Assembly: GCA_027069285.1 (NCBI GenBank)
Contig: JALXEW010000212.1
Span: forward strand, 14,517 to 46,845
Source of the DNA: Ardenticatenia bacterium
GTDB taxonomy: Bacteria > Chloroflexota > Anaerolineae > Aggregatilineales > JALXEW01
Reading direction: 5' to 3'
Length of the DNA: 32,329 nt
Positions 1 to 12,639 of this stretch are shown piece after piece (position 1 is the first letter of the stretch; each line of letters starts with the position of its first letter). The notes beneath the pieces are model-generated. The model did no database searches. It was not told the origin of the DNA and saw nothing but the letters and a program-made list of their open reading frames with translations. The position numbers and the translations under genes are program-made.

Positions 1-829
1 GCTCATGGCTCATATTAGCCAGGAACTCGCTCTTATAACGGCTGGCGTCACTCAGCTCCCGGTTCAGCTCCTCGACCCTATCACGTTCGGCGGCCAGCTC
101 CTCCACCGCCTTCCGCAGGTCTCGGTTGGCAGCCATAAGCCGCCGGTTCATCTCGCTGAGCGGGTTGAAAAGCTGCGACTTGACCACCTCCCGCCCGATC
201 CATATGGCGGCCAACGTCGCCAAAACCACGTCCAACGGGAGGGACGATAGCTCTTCCACGGCGTTGGTGAGCCATCCGGCGATCATTAGCAACGCGGGGA
301 CTTCAAGGCGGTCTGCCCTCGGATCGGGAGAAAGGCGCAGGTGTACATACGATGCCAGAGTCGAAAGGAACAACACCCCCAGCCCTACCCCACCCATAGG
401 CATAAGCGTGTACTCATGGTAGCATTCGGGCAGGTTCTCATAGCAAATATCGGTGAAGAGGTAACCCGCCCACATCGCTGCCATCAGGATCAGGTAAAGG
501 GCCAGGAAAATCCTCGTGAGCCACGGCCCCCATCCAAAGCGTGATTCGCAAAAGGAAACCACCATGAAATAAAAAGTCAGAGCGGTGGCTCCCAGGGCCA
601 TCACATCCAGGTAAAACAGCGGTGCGGGCGGCAGCACACGAAGTGATGGCACCGCCCTGAGAAGGGAAAACAGCGACCAGGTGAAAAGCGCGCCCAGGAA
701 GGCGGCAACATACCAATTATATCTTTCCCGCCTTGGCTGCGTGATCACCAAAGTCATCAACCCGACAGTCACCGTCATGGTGATGACATTCGCAACAGCA
801 GCCACAGCTCCAGGCACCGATATATTCAT
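1..829 (-). CDS. Sensor histidine kinase, N-terminal part (multi-TM sensor, coiled coil, start of HisKA), truncated by window edge
   Basis: Open frame absent from ORF track because it runs off the edge. Reverse strand from ATG at 829 reads MNISVPGAVAAVANVITMTVTVGLMTLVITQPRRERYNWYVAAFLGALFTW... with several hydrophobic segments, then ...REVVKSQLFNPLSEMNRRLMAANRDLRKAVEELAAERDRVEELNRELSDASRYKSEFLANMSHE. The terminal FLANMSHE is the HisKA H-box, His codon at 5-7. Confidence 0.85.
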   Translation of the reverse strand, partial: MNISVPGAVAAVANVITMTVTVGLMTLVITQPRRERYNWYVAAFLGALFTWSLFSLLRAVPSLRVLPPAPLFYLDVMALGATALTFYFMVVSFCESRFGWGPWLTRIFLALYLILMAAMWAGYLFTDICYENLPECYHEYTLMPMGGVGLGVLFLSTLASYVHLRLSPDPRADRLEVPALLMIAGWLTNAVEELSSLPLDVVLATLAAIWIGREVVKSQLFNPLSEMNRRLMAANRDLRKAVEELAAERDRVEELNRELSDASRYKSEFLANMSHE

Positions 830-977
830 CCGGCCAAGCCCCCATGTGAAATCCCATCCCTACTTAAGGCTACACCAAAAATCCATTTAACGCCACGACA
901 GGCTTACCAGGAGCCGAAGCACCCGGCCAGGCTACCCGCCGATCACGCCCGCAACCGGCACCGGAAACGTTTTACCG

Positions 978-1006
978 TTGGAAATTACGCCCAAATAGCG
1001 TATACT
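978..1006 (+). promoter_or_regulatory. Putative sigma70-type promoter of atpAGDC-mreB (TTGGAA-N17-TATACT)
   Basis: -35 TTGGAA 978-983, 17-bp spacer, -10 TATACT 1001-1006, about 68 nt upstream of the atpA ATG at 1074. Confidence 0.6.
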
Positions 1007-1073
1007 GGTGCAGTCCGAAACGGAATCCGGTGCCGCATCCGTGGCAGCAACGAATATTGCAGGAGGCTCTTTC

Positions 1074-2579
1074 ATGTCGGACCTGACCAGTGACATCACA
1101 AAGGCCCTGAAGACGCAAATCGAAGCCTTCGAGCCGGTGGTGGAAGCGGTCGAGATCGGCGAGGTGATCGAAGTCGGCGACGGCATCGCCCGCGTATCCG
1201 GGCTGGATAGCGTCCAGTCCAGCGAGCTGGTTGAGTTTGAAAATGGGGTGATGGGAATCGCCTTCAACCTGGAGGTGGATAACGTCGGCGTGATCATCAT
1301 GGGCGATTATACCACCGTCAAAGAAGGCGATCAGGTGCGAGGGACCGGTCGCATAGCATCCGTCCCGGTCGGCGAGGCACTGATCGGGCGCGTGGTGGAC
1401 GCCCTGGGCCGACCAATTGACGGCAAAGGCCCGATCCAGACCGATACTTACTATAACATCGAAAGGATAGCGCCGGGCGTCATCGAGCGGCGAAACGTCT
1501 ACCGCCCGGTGCAAACCGGCATCAAGGCCATAGACTCGATGATCCCGATCGGGCGCGGCCAGCGCGAGTTGATCATCGGCGACCGCCAGACCGGTAAGAC
1601 CGCGCTGGCAATCGATACCATCATCAACCAGAAAGATAAAGACCTGATCTGTATATACGTGGCAATCGGCCAGAAGAAGGCTCAGGTGGCCCGCGTGGTG
1701 GCCACACTGGAGAAGTACGGCGCGATGGATCACACCATCGTGGTCGTCGCCTCAGCGTCCGAGCCGGCCACATTGCAATACATCGCCCCGTACGCCGGAT
1801 GCGCGATGGGCGAGTACTTCATGGAAAACGGCAAGGACGCCCTGATCGTCTACGACGACCTCTCAAAACACGCATGGGCATATCGCCAGGTATCGCTGCT
1901 GCTACGCCGTCCCCCCGGTCGCGAGGCATACCCTGGAGACGTGTTCTACCTCCACAGCCGCCTGCTGGAACGCGCAGCACAGCTTTCCGACGAGCGAGGC
2001 GGTGGCAGCCTGACCGCACTCCCCATCATCGAAACGCTCCTGGGAGATGTTTCGGCCTACATCCCCACCAACGTCATCTCGATCACCGACGGACAGATAT
2101 ACCTGGAATCCGACCTGTTCTACAGCGGCATCCGCCCGGCGGTGAACGTGGGCCTCAGCGTCAGCCGCGTGGGCGGCGATGCACAACGCAAGGCCATGAA
2201 ACAAGTCGCCGGCGGCCTCCGATTGGACCTGGCGGCGTTTCGTGCTCTGGAGGCATTCGCGCGATTCGGCTCAGACCTGGATAAGGAAACCCTGGCCCAG
2301 CTCGAACGCGGACGCAGGCTCACCGAGTTGCTCAAACAGCCCCAATACGCGCCGGTGCCACTCGCGCACCAGGTCATGGCGATATACGCCGGCACCCACG
2401 GCTACCTGGATCAAATCCCGGTGGACCGCATCCGGGAATGGGAATCCGCCTTCCTCAAATTCATGGATACCCACCATCCGGAAGTTGGCGAGGAGATAGC
2501 TACCAAGTACGAGCTAACTCCCGAAAACGAGGAGCGGCTCCAAAAAGCCATCGAAGAATTCAATTCGACCTGGGTGTAG
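1074..2579 (+). CDS. atpA: F-type ATP synthase subunit alpha
   Basis: [15 protein letters not shown] Walker A and full alpha-subunit homology. Start moved from ORF-track 1008 to ATG 1074 ([12 protein letters not shown]...) because of the AGGAGG just upstream and the promoter ending at 1006. Confidence 0.97.
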   Translation: MSDLTSDITKALKTQIEAFEPVVEAVEIGEVIEVGDGIARVSGLDSVQSSELVEFENGVMGIAFNLEVDNVGVIIMGDYTTVKEGDQVRGTGRIASVPVGEALIGRVVDALGRPIDGKGPIQTDTYYNIERIAPGVIERRNVYRPVQTGIKAIDSMIPIGRGQRELIIGDRQTGKTALAIDTIINQKDKDLICIYVAIGQKKAQVARVVATLEKYGAMDHTIVVVASASEPATLQYIAPYAGCAMGEYFMENGKDALIVYDDLSKHAWAYRQVSLLLRRPPGREAYPGDVFYLHSRLLERAAQLSDERGGGSLTALPIIETLLGDVSAYIPTNVISITDGQIYLESDLFYSGIRPAVNVGLSVSRVGGDAQRKAMKQVAGGLRLDLAAFRALEAFARFGSDLDKETLAQLERGRRLTELLKQPQYAPVPLAHQVMAIYAGTHGYLDQIPVDRIREWESAFLKFMDTHHPEVGEEIATKYELTPENEERLQKAIEEFNSTWV

Positions 2580-2612
2580 ACCGCGCCTTAGCCCTCAGAG
2601 GGAGAGAGAGCC

Positions 2613-4972
<2,360 letters not shown>

Positions 4973-4984
4973 GGGCAGCAAATC

Positions 4985-5440
4985 ATGCCGATTCAGGTTA
5001 CAATCGTCACTCAGGAACGGGAGCTATTCTCAGGTGAGGCCGAGTCCGTGCTCATACCGGGGGTCGTGGGCGAAATGGGAGTGCTCCCGCGCCACGCGCC
5101 GTTGCTCAGCCTGCTGACAAGCGGCGAGCTGATCGTGCGCAAAAAGGACGGAACCGAGGAGATATTCGCGGTACACGGCGGAGTGGTGGAGGTGATGCCC
5201 GAAAGCGTGATCGTGCTCGCAGACGTGGCCGAGCGCTCGGACGAGATAGACATCGATCGCGCCGAACGCGCCCGACGGCGGGCAGAGAAAATGCTCAAAG
5301 AAGGGCCGCCACCCGATCCCGGTGAGGCAGCCGCGTTCGAGGCAGCACTGCGTCGGGCAGAGGTGCGCATCAAAGTCGCACGCCGTATGCGCCCCCACCG
5401 CGAAAGCCAGATACTCCGCACCGGCGGGGATGAGGATTAG
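4985..5440 (+). CDS. atpC: F-type ATP synthase subunit epsilon
   Basis: IQVTIVTQERELFSGEAESVLIPGVVGEMGVLPRHAPLLSLLTSGEL is a typical epsilon N-terminal domain; directly after atpD. Confidence 0.93.
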   Translation: MPIQVTIVTQERELFSGEAESVLIPGVVGEMGVLPRHAPLLSLLTSGELIVRKKDGTEEIFAVHGGVVEVMPESVIVLADVAERSDEIDIDRAERARRRAEKMLKEGPPPDPGEAAAFEAALRRAEVRIKVARRMRPHRESQILRTGGDED

Positions 5441-5446
5441 CAGGCC

Positions 5447-6445
5447 ATGTTTTCCAAGAAGATCGGCATCGATCTGGGCACGGTAAACGTCCTGGTCTAC
5501 TACAATAACCAGATCGTACTGCACGAACCTTCTATGGTGGCCCTGACCGTGGAAGACGAGCGCATCGTCGCAATCGGCCAGGAGGCCCGCGATATGATGG
5601 GACGCACACCGGAAAATATCGAGGTGATGCGCCCACTACGCGATGGAGTGATCGCCGACTACGAGGTCACCGAGGCGATGCTGCGCTTCTTTATCAACCG
5701 GGTAGTCGGCAGGCTCCGCCTGTTCAAGCCGATCGTGATGATCAGCGTGCCGTACGGCGTCACCAGCGTCGAAAGACGTGCAGTCCACGAGGCAGCCATT
5801 CAGGCCGGGGCCAAAGAGGCGATGCTCATACCGGAGCCACTGGCAGCGGCAATAGGGGCCGGGTTGCCGGTCGGAACGCCTTCGGGCAACATGGTGCTTG
5901 ATCTCGGCGGCGGAGCAACCGAGGCTGCCGTCATCGCCATGAACGGGATCGTGGTCGCCGAATCGATCCGCATCGGCGGCGTCCGCCTGGATGAGGCCAT
6001 AATCAACTACCTGCGCCGCAAGTACAGCCTGATCGTCGGCGAGCCAACCGCCGAGGCGATCAAGATACAGATAGGCTCGGCGATCCCCACGGACGAGGAG
6101 CTGACGATGGAGATACAGGGCCGCGATCAAGTCTCCGGCCTGCCGCGCACTATGACCGTCTCCAGCGGCGAGATCGCCGAGGCGATGGCCGAGCCGCTTT
6201 CCATGATCGCCGGAGCGGCTAAGGCCGTGCTGGAACGCACCCCGCCGGAGCTGGCCTCGGATATTATAGACCGTGGCATCGTGCTGACGGGCGGCGGGGC
6301 GCTCCTGCGGGGCATGGCACAGTTCATCACGCGCGAAACCGGCGTCCCGGCCTATGTGGCAGAAGACCCATTGGTCTGCACGGCGGTCGGCGCGGGCCGC
6401 GCCCTGGATAACCTGGCAGTCATCCGGCGCCTGGGCATGTTCTAG
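5447..6445 (+). CDS. mreB: Rod shape-determining protein MreB/Mbl family
   Basis: [58 protein letters not shown]: actin-fold MreB motifs. Confidence 0.93.
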   Translation: MFSKKIGIDLGTVNVLVYYNNQIVLHEPSMVALTVEDERIVAIGQEARDMMGRTPENIEVMRPLRDGVIADYEVTEAMLRFFINRVVGRLRLFKPIVMISVPYGVTSVERRAVHEAAIQAGAKEAMLIPEPLAAAIGAGLPVGTPSGNMVLDLGGGATEAAVIAMNGIVVAESIRIGGVRLDEAIINYLRRKYSLIVGEPTAEAIKIQIGSAIPTDEELTMEIQGRDQVSGLPRTMTVSSGEIAEAMAEPLSMIAGAAKAVLERTPPELASDIIDRGIVLTGGGALLRGMAQFITRETGVPAYVAEDPLVCTAVGAGRALDNLAVIRRLGMF

Positions 6446-6467
6446 TCCCGTAGCCTATGGGAAACCT

Positions 6468-6497
6468 AAAAGCCCCCGCATTCCGGCGGGGGCTTTT
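6468..6497. terminator. Bidirectional rho-independent terminator between convergent mreB and sigma factor genes
   Basis: AAAAGCCCCCGC (6468-6479), loop ATTCCG, GCGGGGGCTTTT (6486-6497): perfect 12-bp inverted repeat with T/A tracts on both sides. Confidence 0.92.
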
Positions 6498-6518
6498 CGT
6501 CAAGGGTAAGAGGTTCTA

Positions 6519-7703
6519 TCAGCTCAGGTAGTCGCGCAAGTTGTGGGCCAGGCGCGGGTGCCGGAGCCTGCGCAGCGCTTCCTTCTCCAGCTGGCGGATG
6601 CGCTCGCGGCTGAGGCCGAACTTGTTAGCGATCTCCTCGAGGGTATGCGGCTCCCCGCCCCCCAGACCGAAGCGTAGCCGCAGGATATGGCTCTGGCGCG
6701 GCGTCAACTCGGCCAGTACTTCCTCGATAGCCTCCTGCAGCAGATGCTGCGTGGCCGCCTCGACCGGGCTGGGGGTATCCTGATCCTCGATGAAGTCGCC
6801 GAATTCGCTATCGCCGTCATCGCCCACCGGTCGCTCCAGTGCGATGGCATGTTGGCTGGCGTCCATCATGCTGCGGACGCTTTCGGGCGGCAATTCCATC
6901 TCTTTGGCGATCTCTTCGGGCGTGGGGCGGCGACCAAGTGCCTGCTCCAGCACCTGTGCTGTGCGATACATCTGCCGAATCCGCTCGGTCATATGCAGCG
7001 GGATGCGGATGGTACGGGTCTTCTGCGCCAGTGCGCGCGTGATCGCCTGCCTTATCCACCAGGTGGCATATGTGCTGAAGCGGTTACCGCGCTTATAGTC
7101 ATACTTATCCACGGCCCGCATCAGGCCGACGTTGCCTTCCTGGATCAGGTCGGGGAACGGCAACCCCTGACCCATGTAGCGTTTGGCGATGCTGACCACC
7201 AGCCGGGTATTGGCGCGGCCCAGGTGTTCGCGGGCCTCTTGTCCATCTCTCACCAAAGCCTCCAGCTCCGCACGGAGTTCTGGATCGGCATCATGGCCCA
7301 GTTCTTTGAGTTGTTCAGCCGCCTCACGGCCAAGCTCGATGCGCTTGGCGAGTTCGACCTCCTCCTCTGCTGTCAGGAGCGGCTCCTGGGCCATCTGGCG
7401 GAAGTAGAGACCCACCGGGTCGTCGGCGGAGACGGCCTCTATATCGCCCAGGTCGGGTTCCGGCTCCGCATCCGACGCAGACCCATCCTCATCGGATTCG
7501 AGCACATCATCCGAAACCGGCAGCTCATCGCGCCTGAGTTCGATCCCCAGCTCGTCCAGTTCGTCCAGCACGGCCTCTATTGCGCCCAGGTCGTCTTGTT
7601 CTTCGTCCAGCAATTCGAGCACGTCCTCGAACGTGACATAGCCGCGCCGGTCGGCCCGGACGAGCAGTTCTTGGATCACGCTCCTACCCTCTTTTCTCTC
7701 CAT
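6519..7703 (-). CDS. rpoD: Primary RNA polymerase sigma factor (sigma-70/SigA family)
   Basis: Regions 1.2-4.2 present: [130 protein letters not shown]. Start set to ATG 7703 ([14 protein letters not shown]) downstream of GAGGTGGG. Confidence 0.96.
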   Translation of the reverse strand: MERKEGRSVIQELLVRADRRGYVTFEDVLELLDEEQDDLGAIEAVLDELDELGIELRRDELPVSDDVLESDEDGSASDAEPEPDLGDIEAVSADDPVGLYFRQMAQEPLLTAEEEVELAKRIELGREAAEQLKELGHDADPELRAELEALVRDGQEAREHLGRANTRLVVSIAKRYMGQGLPFPDLIQEGNVGLMRAVDKYDYKRGNRFSTYATWWIRQAITRALAQKTRTIRIPLHMTERIRQMYRTAQVLEQALGRRPTPEEIAKEMELPPESVRSMMDASQHAIALERPVGDDGDSEFGDFIEDQDTPSPVEAATQHLLQEAIEEVLAELTPRQSHILRLRFGLGGGEPHTLEEIANKFGLSRERIRQLEKEALRRLRHPRLAHNLRDYLS

Positions 7704-7744
7704 GACGTCCCACCTCAGACTTATCACCGAGGTTTGTTCTATAT

Positions 7745-7750
7745 ATTATA
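7745..7750 (-). promoter_or_regulatory. Candidate -10 element (TATAAT) upstream of the sigma factor gene
   Basis: Reverse-strand TATAAT 41 nt upstream of the ATG; no good -35 at 16-18 bp. Confidence 0.4.
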
Positions 7751-7921
7751 ACGGCAAAACGCTCCTATTTTACCACATTCCCAACGTTTTGCCTACCCTT
7801 TCGAAACAGGCTTTGAGCCAGAAGCCACCTAGCCAAAGGGGGAAAGCTTGAGCTATGATGGCATTGGCAAAACCCTTATTATTATACAACACGTGTCAAG
7901 CGACCCGTGCCTGGAGAAAAG

Positions 7922-8074
7922 ATGATGTTCTTCCCGATAGGATTACTTGCGGCAATAGTGATACTGATCGGAGTGGTGGCGGCCATTCTGCTGATTCCGC
8001 GCCGCCCGCCACCGCCCAGAAGGCCCTGGCTCAGGCCGCCGCCAAGACGAAGATGGTGGCGCAGGTGGTGGTAA
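7922..8074 (+). CDS. 50-aa single-TM microprotein with cationic Pro/Arg/Trp tail
   Basis: ATG...TAA reads MMFFPIGLLAAIVILIGVVAAILLIPRRPPPPRRPWLRPPPRRRWWRRWW*. Shine-Dalgarno-like GGAG 5 nt before ATG. Below the length cutoff of the supplied ORF track. Confidence 0.6.
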   Translation: MMFFPIGLLAAIVILIGVVAAILLIPRRPPPPRRPWLRPPPRRRWWRRWW

Positions 8075-8098
8075 CGCCCCCACGCGATCAGTACACGT

Positions 8099-10576
8099 TC
8101 ACCCAGATTCCGGCGCCAGCACCAGGTGATGTTCGGCTGAACTCAGCACCTCCGTCTCGTAAAACAGCAGTGGGTGATATAGGATATATTGCCAGCGCGT
8201 GATCATATCGCGGTAATGCTCGCTATATGGATGGCCGCTCTGGCCGGTGGTATGCACCCCGTAGGCGACGATAGGCTCCTCGAGGGAAACCATCATGCGC
8301 ATCGAAGGCAGCCAGCGCACGGCGAATGATCCAGAGCTGGCATCCCACACCGTATTGTTCACGATCGCGGAACCACCGCCCACCGGATAAGGCCCGGCGT
8401 TGAACATAGCCTCAATAATGGGGATGCCGGAGCGTCCGAGCGGGTCGCTGACGAATGTGACCGTATGCATATCGCCCCACGACCATTCGCCCGGATGGCC
8501 CCCGTAGTTATCCACCAGCCATTCCACGCCCTCGCCGAACGCCCGGCGCAGGATGTCATCGCGCGCCTCGATCTGAGGGGTGCCGACGTCATCCCACCAG
8601 GGGTTATCCGGCTCGTCCATCAGCAGCCGGACGGCCATTTGATTATTGAATATCCCGGTCGGTGGATCGAGTTCATCCGGCATCTGATCGGCAAACACAT
8701 CCCGCACCAGCATCATCCAAAAGGCCTCGTAGATCGGCGCCCCGGTGCTATCCATATCGTTGCGCAGATCCCATTCGGCAAGCACCTGGGCCGCTTCCTC
8801 CAGCAGGGGATCGTCGAAATCCAGCTCCAGCAGGAAGGGCAAAATCTCGGACGCGACGTTGTTGAAATTATCCCCCTGCATCGCCCTGAAGCTGGCCATA
8901 TCATGGGTTTGAAGGCGCGTTAGCATCTCCTCGATCCGGCGGGCACGGTAGCCGCGATGCAGCTCGCCGGAGATCAGGTAGACCCTTCCGGTGCCCAGCT
9001 CCTCCTCCAGCAACGCCTGGTACTCGACCGGATCCACCACCGTGTTATTTGCCGTGATCACGTACCCACTTTCCGGATCGAGAACCGACGGGAGATATTC
9101 AAATGGGATATACCCCTGCCACTCATACTCGCCCGTTCCGGGAACGGGCACCAGCCCGTTATGGCCCTGGACGCGGATCGGGACCTTGCCCGACATCTGA
9201 TAACCTATGTGGCCCTCAACATCAGCGTACACGAAGTTTTGCGCAGGCCAATCCCAAAGCTCCAGCGCCTGCCGGAACTCATCCCAATTCCGCGCCATAT
9301 CGATTCCGATGACCGCCCCAAGCAGATTACCCGGTTCCAGGACCGTCCACCTGAGCGCGAGCACCTCATCGGCCTCATCATTCAAATCGGTCACGATCGG
9401 CCCATGTCGCGTCCACCTGACTTCGATCTCGACCGGTTCGCCGCCGAAGACGTGAATCGTCTCGGTCGCAATGTCCATATCCACCCACTCACCGTCGAAT
9501 AAGTACTGATCCGGGTTATCGGGGTTGAGCGTCTCGATGTACAGGTCTTGTACGTCCGGGAAGGCGTTGGTAACGCCCCAGGCTATACGACGATTATGTC
9601 CGATGATCACACCCGGGCTGCCGGGAAAGGTATAGCCGATCACCTCCATCGGGCAATCATCGGTGACCGGACTGCAGTGCAGCCCGTTGGTATACCATAT
9701 CGACGGCATCATAACCCCCAGGTGTGGGTCATTGGCCAGGAATGGGGCGCCACTTTCGCTCCTGGCGGGGGCGACCACCCAGTTATTGGAGCCTATCCCC
9801 TCGCCGGGTTCAAAGCCCAGGCCCAAATCCGCCGAAGGTGAGACGCCACCGACCAGGCGTACATCGACACGGGAGTAAAGCTCATCCAGGTTCGGCACTA
9901 TAAGGGGGAAAAGCTCGTAGTCGCCTGGGAAATAGTCCTCGGTCATCTCCTCGCCGAGTTCACGCAGCATGATCATGCGTGCCATCTCGTTATCCATGTT
10001 ACCGCTCAGGTACCAGCTTATCAGCTTGGCCCAGGTGAGCGTATCGGCAGGCTCCCACGGCTCGATCTCCCAGGTATGACCGGTCAGCGCCATCACCTCG
10101 AAGTTCAGGGCCAGATCGGCAGGGCTGCGGGATGATATGTAAGCGTTGATGCCGTCGGCATAAGCCTCAAGCGCGGATGCCGTGAAATCATCCAGCAGCT
10201 CCACCTCCTGCTCGGCAATGCGCCGGATACCAAGTGTGCGCAGGAACATATCGGTTTCGACCAACTCCTCTCCGGTGATCTCGGCAAGGCGCCCCTGTAC
10301 GATATGGCGCCACCACTCCATCTGCCAGAATCGATCCTGAGCGTGCACGAAGCCCTGAGCCATGAACAGATCGTGCATGGTGGAGGCATATATATGCGGC
10401 ACCCCCCACTCATCCCGGTAAACATGTACCTCTGCGTCCAGGCCGGGAACGACAAGCGTCCCGTCCAGAGTCGGCAGGGCACGGCGTAGCTCGCGATCGA
10501 GCGCGGAAGCGGCCAATAACCCCACGATCGCCAGGCCCACCACCACGGCTCCGGCGATTTTAACCCACTTGCTCAT
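8099..10576 (-). CDS. Penicillin acylase family protein (Ntn hydrolase, S45-like)
   Basis: GVPHIYASTMHDLFMAQGFVHAQDRFWQMEWWRHIVQGRLAEITG, GIGSNNWVVAPARSESGAPFLANDPHLG (processing-site Ser-Asn), and C-terminal GQSGHPYSEHYRDMITRW. Start moved to ATG 10576 (MSKWVKIAGAVVVGLAIVGLLAAS...) after GGAGGTACCGTG. Confidence 0.92.
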   Translation of the reverse strand: MSKWVKIAGAVVVGLAIVGLLAASALDRELRRALPTLDGTLVVPGLDAEVHVYRDEWGVPHIYASTMHDLFMAQGFVHAQDRFWQMEWWRHIVQGRLAEITGEELVETDMFLRTLGIRRIAEQEVELLDDFTASALEAYADGINAYISSRSPADLALNFEVMALTGHTWEIEPWEPADTLTWAKLISWYLSGNMDNEMARMIMLRELGEEMTEDYFPGDYELFPLIVPNLDELYSRVDVRLVGGVSPSADLGLGFEPGEGIGSNNWVVAPARSESGAPFLANDPHLGVMMPSIWYTNGLHCSPVTDDCPMEVIGYTFPGSPGVIIGHNRRIAWGVTNAFPDVQDLYIETLNPDNPDQYLFDGEWVDMDIATETIHVFGGEPVEIEVRWTRHGPIVTDLNDEADEVLALRWTVLEPGNLLGAVIGIDMARNWDEFRQALELWDWPAQNFVYADVEGHIGYQMSGKVPIRVQGHNGLVPVPGTGEYEWQGYIPFEYLPSVLDPESGYVITANNTVVDPVEYQALLEEELGTGRVYLISGELHRGYRARRIEEMLTRLQTHDMASFRAMQGDNFNNVASEILPFLLELDFDDPLLEEAAQVLAEWDLRNDMDSTGAPIYEAFWMMLVRDVFADQMPDELDPPTGIFNNQMAVRLLMDEPDNPWWDDVGTPQIEARDDILRRAFGEGVEWLVDNYGGHPGEWSWGDMHTVTFVSDPLGRSGIPIIEAMFNAGPYPVGGGSAIVNNTVWDASSGSFAVRWLPSMRMMVSLEEPIVAYGVHTTGQSGHPYSEHYRDMITRWQYILYHPLLFYETEVLSSAEHHLVLAPESG

Positions 10577-10723
10577 CACGGTACCTCCCACTTGATGAAG
10601 AAGGCGCACCACCCAGAGCATGACATCTGGGGTAAATGTGAAAATATCACCTATTCCCAATCCGAACAATCGCCGAATTCGCCGAACTTCCCACAAAATC
10701 GCTACACACCATCGCATCTTCGT

Positions 10724-10739
10724 GCTATCATCTGATAGC
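10724..10739. promoter_or_regulatory. 16-bp perfect palindrome, candidate operator between acylase and psuK genes
   Basis: GCTATCA-TC-TGATAGC, 40 bp upstream of the psuK ATG. Confidence 0.4.
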
Positions 10740-10779
10740 GCACCTGGGCGAGCCATCGCCCGTACTTCCTGGAGACGTC

Positions 10780-11727
10780 ATGGTGGACGAGGGATACGTC
10801 CTTGTGATCGGAGCCGCCGGGATGGACGTCAAAGGCCATCCCGACGCACCACTTGTATACGGAACGTCTAATCCCGGCTATGTCCGACATAGCGTTGGGG
10901 GAGTCGCCAGGAATATAGCCGAGAACCTGGCCCGACTGGAAGTGCCGACGATCCTGATCAGCGCGGTTGGCGATGACGCGGCAGGGCAACGAGTGCTGGA
11001 ACAGGCCCGCGAAAGCAACATAGATACGAGCTACATCCAGGTAGTACCGGGCGCACATACCGGCGTTTACATGGCCCTGATGAAGCCCGAAGGCGGGCTG
11101 GACGTAGCCGTGGATGATTTCGAAGTGCTCAAGGCCATAACTCCCAGGTACCTGCGCGAGCATAGTCGCCTTTTCGCCGAAGCCAGCATGGTTGCCGTGG
11201 ACGCGAACCTGGAACCCGGTGCGCTGAAAACCGTCTGCTCACTGGCGGCCAGGCACAAAGTCCCGGTCTGCGCCGATCCCACATCAAAGAGCCTGGCCCC
11301 CAAACTCAGGCCACATCTGAACCAGCTGATGATGGTGGCGCCGAATATGGCCGAGGCATTCGCTTTGTGCAACGAGGATGATACGGGTATCATCTCAGAA
11401 AAAGACCGCGATATGGCCCTCATAGTGGCCAAAAAGCTGGTCTCGCAGGGAGTGCAGATCGCGATCGTCACCCTGGGGGAATGGGGCGTGGTGTATGCCG
11501 ATTCGTCCAGCAGCGGGCATGTCCCTGCCATCCGGACAGAGGTAATCGATTCCACCGGCGCCGGGGATGCACTGACGGCAGCGGTCATCTTCGGCCTGTT
11601 GAACGAGATCCCACTGGACGAATCGGTCAGATTAGGGGCAGCAGCTGCATCCCTCACACTCCGATCACGCGAGACCGTGGTTCCCGATCTCAGTCTGGAG
11701 ATGCTCTACGATCAACTGGCGGTGTGA
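10780..11727 (+). CDS. psuK: PfkB-family kinase, probable pseudouridine kinase
   Basis: VLVIGAAGMDVKGHP, GGVARNIAENLARL and DSTGAGDALTAAVIFG (PfkB signature); adjacent to psuG. Confidence 0.85.
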   Translation: MVDEGYVLVIGAAGMDVKGHPDAPLVYGTSNPGYVRHSVGGVARNIAENLARLEVPTILISAVGDDAAGQRVLEQARESNIDTSYIQVVPGAHTGVYMALMKPEGGLDVAVDDFEVLKAITPRYLREHSRLFAEASMVAVDANLEPGALKTVCSLAARHKVPVCADPTSKSLAPKLRPHLNQLMMVAPNMAEAFALCNEDDTGIISEKDRDMALIVAKKLVSQGVQIAIVTLGEWGVVYADSSSSGHVPAIRTEVIDSTGAGDALTAAVIFGLLNEIPLDESVRLGAAAASLTLRSRETVVPDLSLEMLYDQLAV

Positions 11728-11730
11728 AAC

Positions 11731-12639
11731 ATGTCCAATCTACTCATCGTCTCCGACTCCGTGAGACGCGCCATAGCGATCGGCGATCCGGTCGTGGCGC
11801 TCGAATCCACAGTGATAGCGCACGGGTTGCCCTGGCCACGTAATATGGAAGTGGCCCTCGATATGGAGGAACTGGTGCGCACCGAGGGCGCAGTCCCGGC
11901 CACAGTGGCCGTGATAGACGGGCAACTGCGCGTGGGTCTGAAAGAATCCGAAATCGAACGCCTGGCAAAAGGCGAGGAACCGGTACTAAAGCTCAGCCGC
12001 AGAGACCTGCCCGGAGCTGTTGCCGCCGGGGCAACCGGCGCCACCACGGTAGCCGCCACGATGCTGCTTGCGAGAATGGCCGGCATCGGGGTGTTCGCCA
12101 CCGGCGGCATAGGCGGGGTTCACCGTGGAAGCTCCGGCGACATTTCGGCAGACCTGCCGGAACTGGCACGCACAGCCGTCGCCGTGGTATGCTCAGGCGC
12201 CAAATCACTGTTAGACCTGCCGCGCACCCTGGAATGGCTGGAAACTGCCGGAGTCCCGGTGATAGGGTACCGTACCGATGAGTTCCCGGCCTTCTACGCA
12301 CGCTCAAGCGGGCTGCCGGTTTCCGAAAGGGTGGAATCGCCGGACGAGGCGGCCAGGATCATCCAGGCCGGCTGGGATCTGGGGCTGACGGCAGGCGTGC
12401 TGGTAGCCGTGCCCATCCCACAAGAGGCTGCCCTGGAGCCGGAACTGGTCGAAAATGCCATATCCCAGGCCCACTCCGAGGCGGAAGCTAAAGGGATACG
12501 GGGCAAGGCCCTGACCCCGTTCATCCTGAAGCGGATGGCCGAGATCACCGACGGGAAAACTCTGGATGCTAACCTTGCACTTTTGCGCAATAATGCAATC
12601 GTGGCTGCACGCATAGCACGAGCGCTTGCCAAACCGTGA
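11731..12639 (+). CDS. psuG: Pseudouridine-5'-phosphate glycosidase
   Basis: VVALESTVIAHGLPWPRN, GATGATTVAATMLLARMAGIGVFATGGIGGVHRG, VVCSGAKSLLDLPRTLEWLET are PsuG hallmarks. Confidence 0.96.
   Translation: MSNLLIVSDSVRRAIAIGDPVVALESTVIAHGLPWPRNMEVALDMEELVRTEGAVPATVAVIDGQLRVGLKESEIERLAKGEEPVLKLSRRDLPGAVAAGATGATTVAATMLLARMAGIGVFATGGIGGVHRGSSGDISADLPELARTAVAVVCSGAKSLLDLPRTLEWLETAGVPVIGYRTDEFPAFYARSSGLPVSERVESPDEAARIIQAGWDLGLTAGVLVAVPIPQEAALEPELVENAISQAHSEAEAKGIRGKALTPFILKRMAEITDGKTLDANLALLRNNAIVAARIARALAKP

Noticed and set aside
6687-7751. 354-aa plus-strand ORF antisense to the sigma factor
   Set aside because: Overlaps the unambiguous sigma-70 gene entirely; no domain features.
7855-8202. 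115-aa ORF in the rpoD-acylase gap
   Set aside because: No recognisable family or ribosome-binding site, runs into the 3' end of the acylase gene; the 50-aa frame at 7922 with GGAG is better supported.
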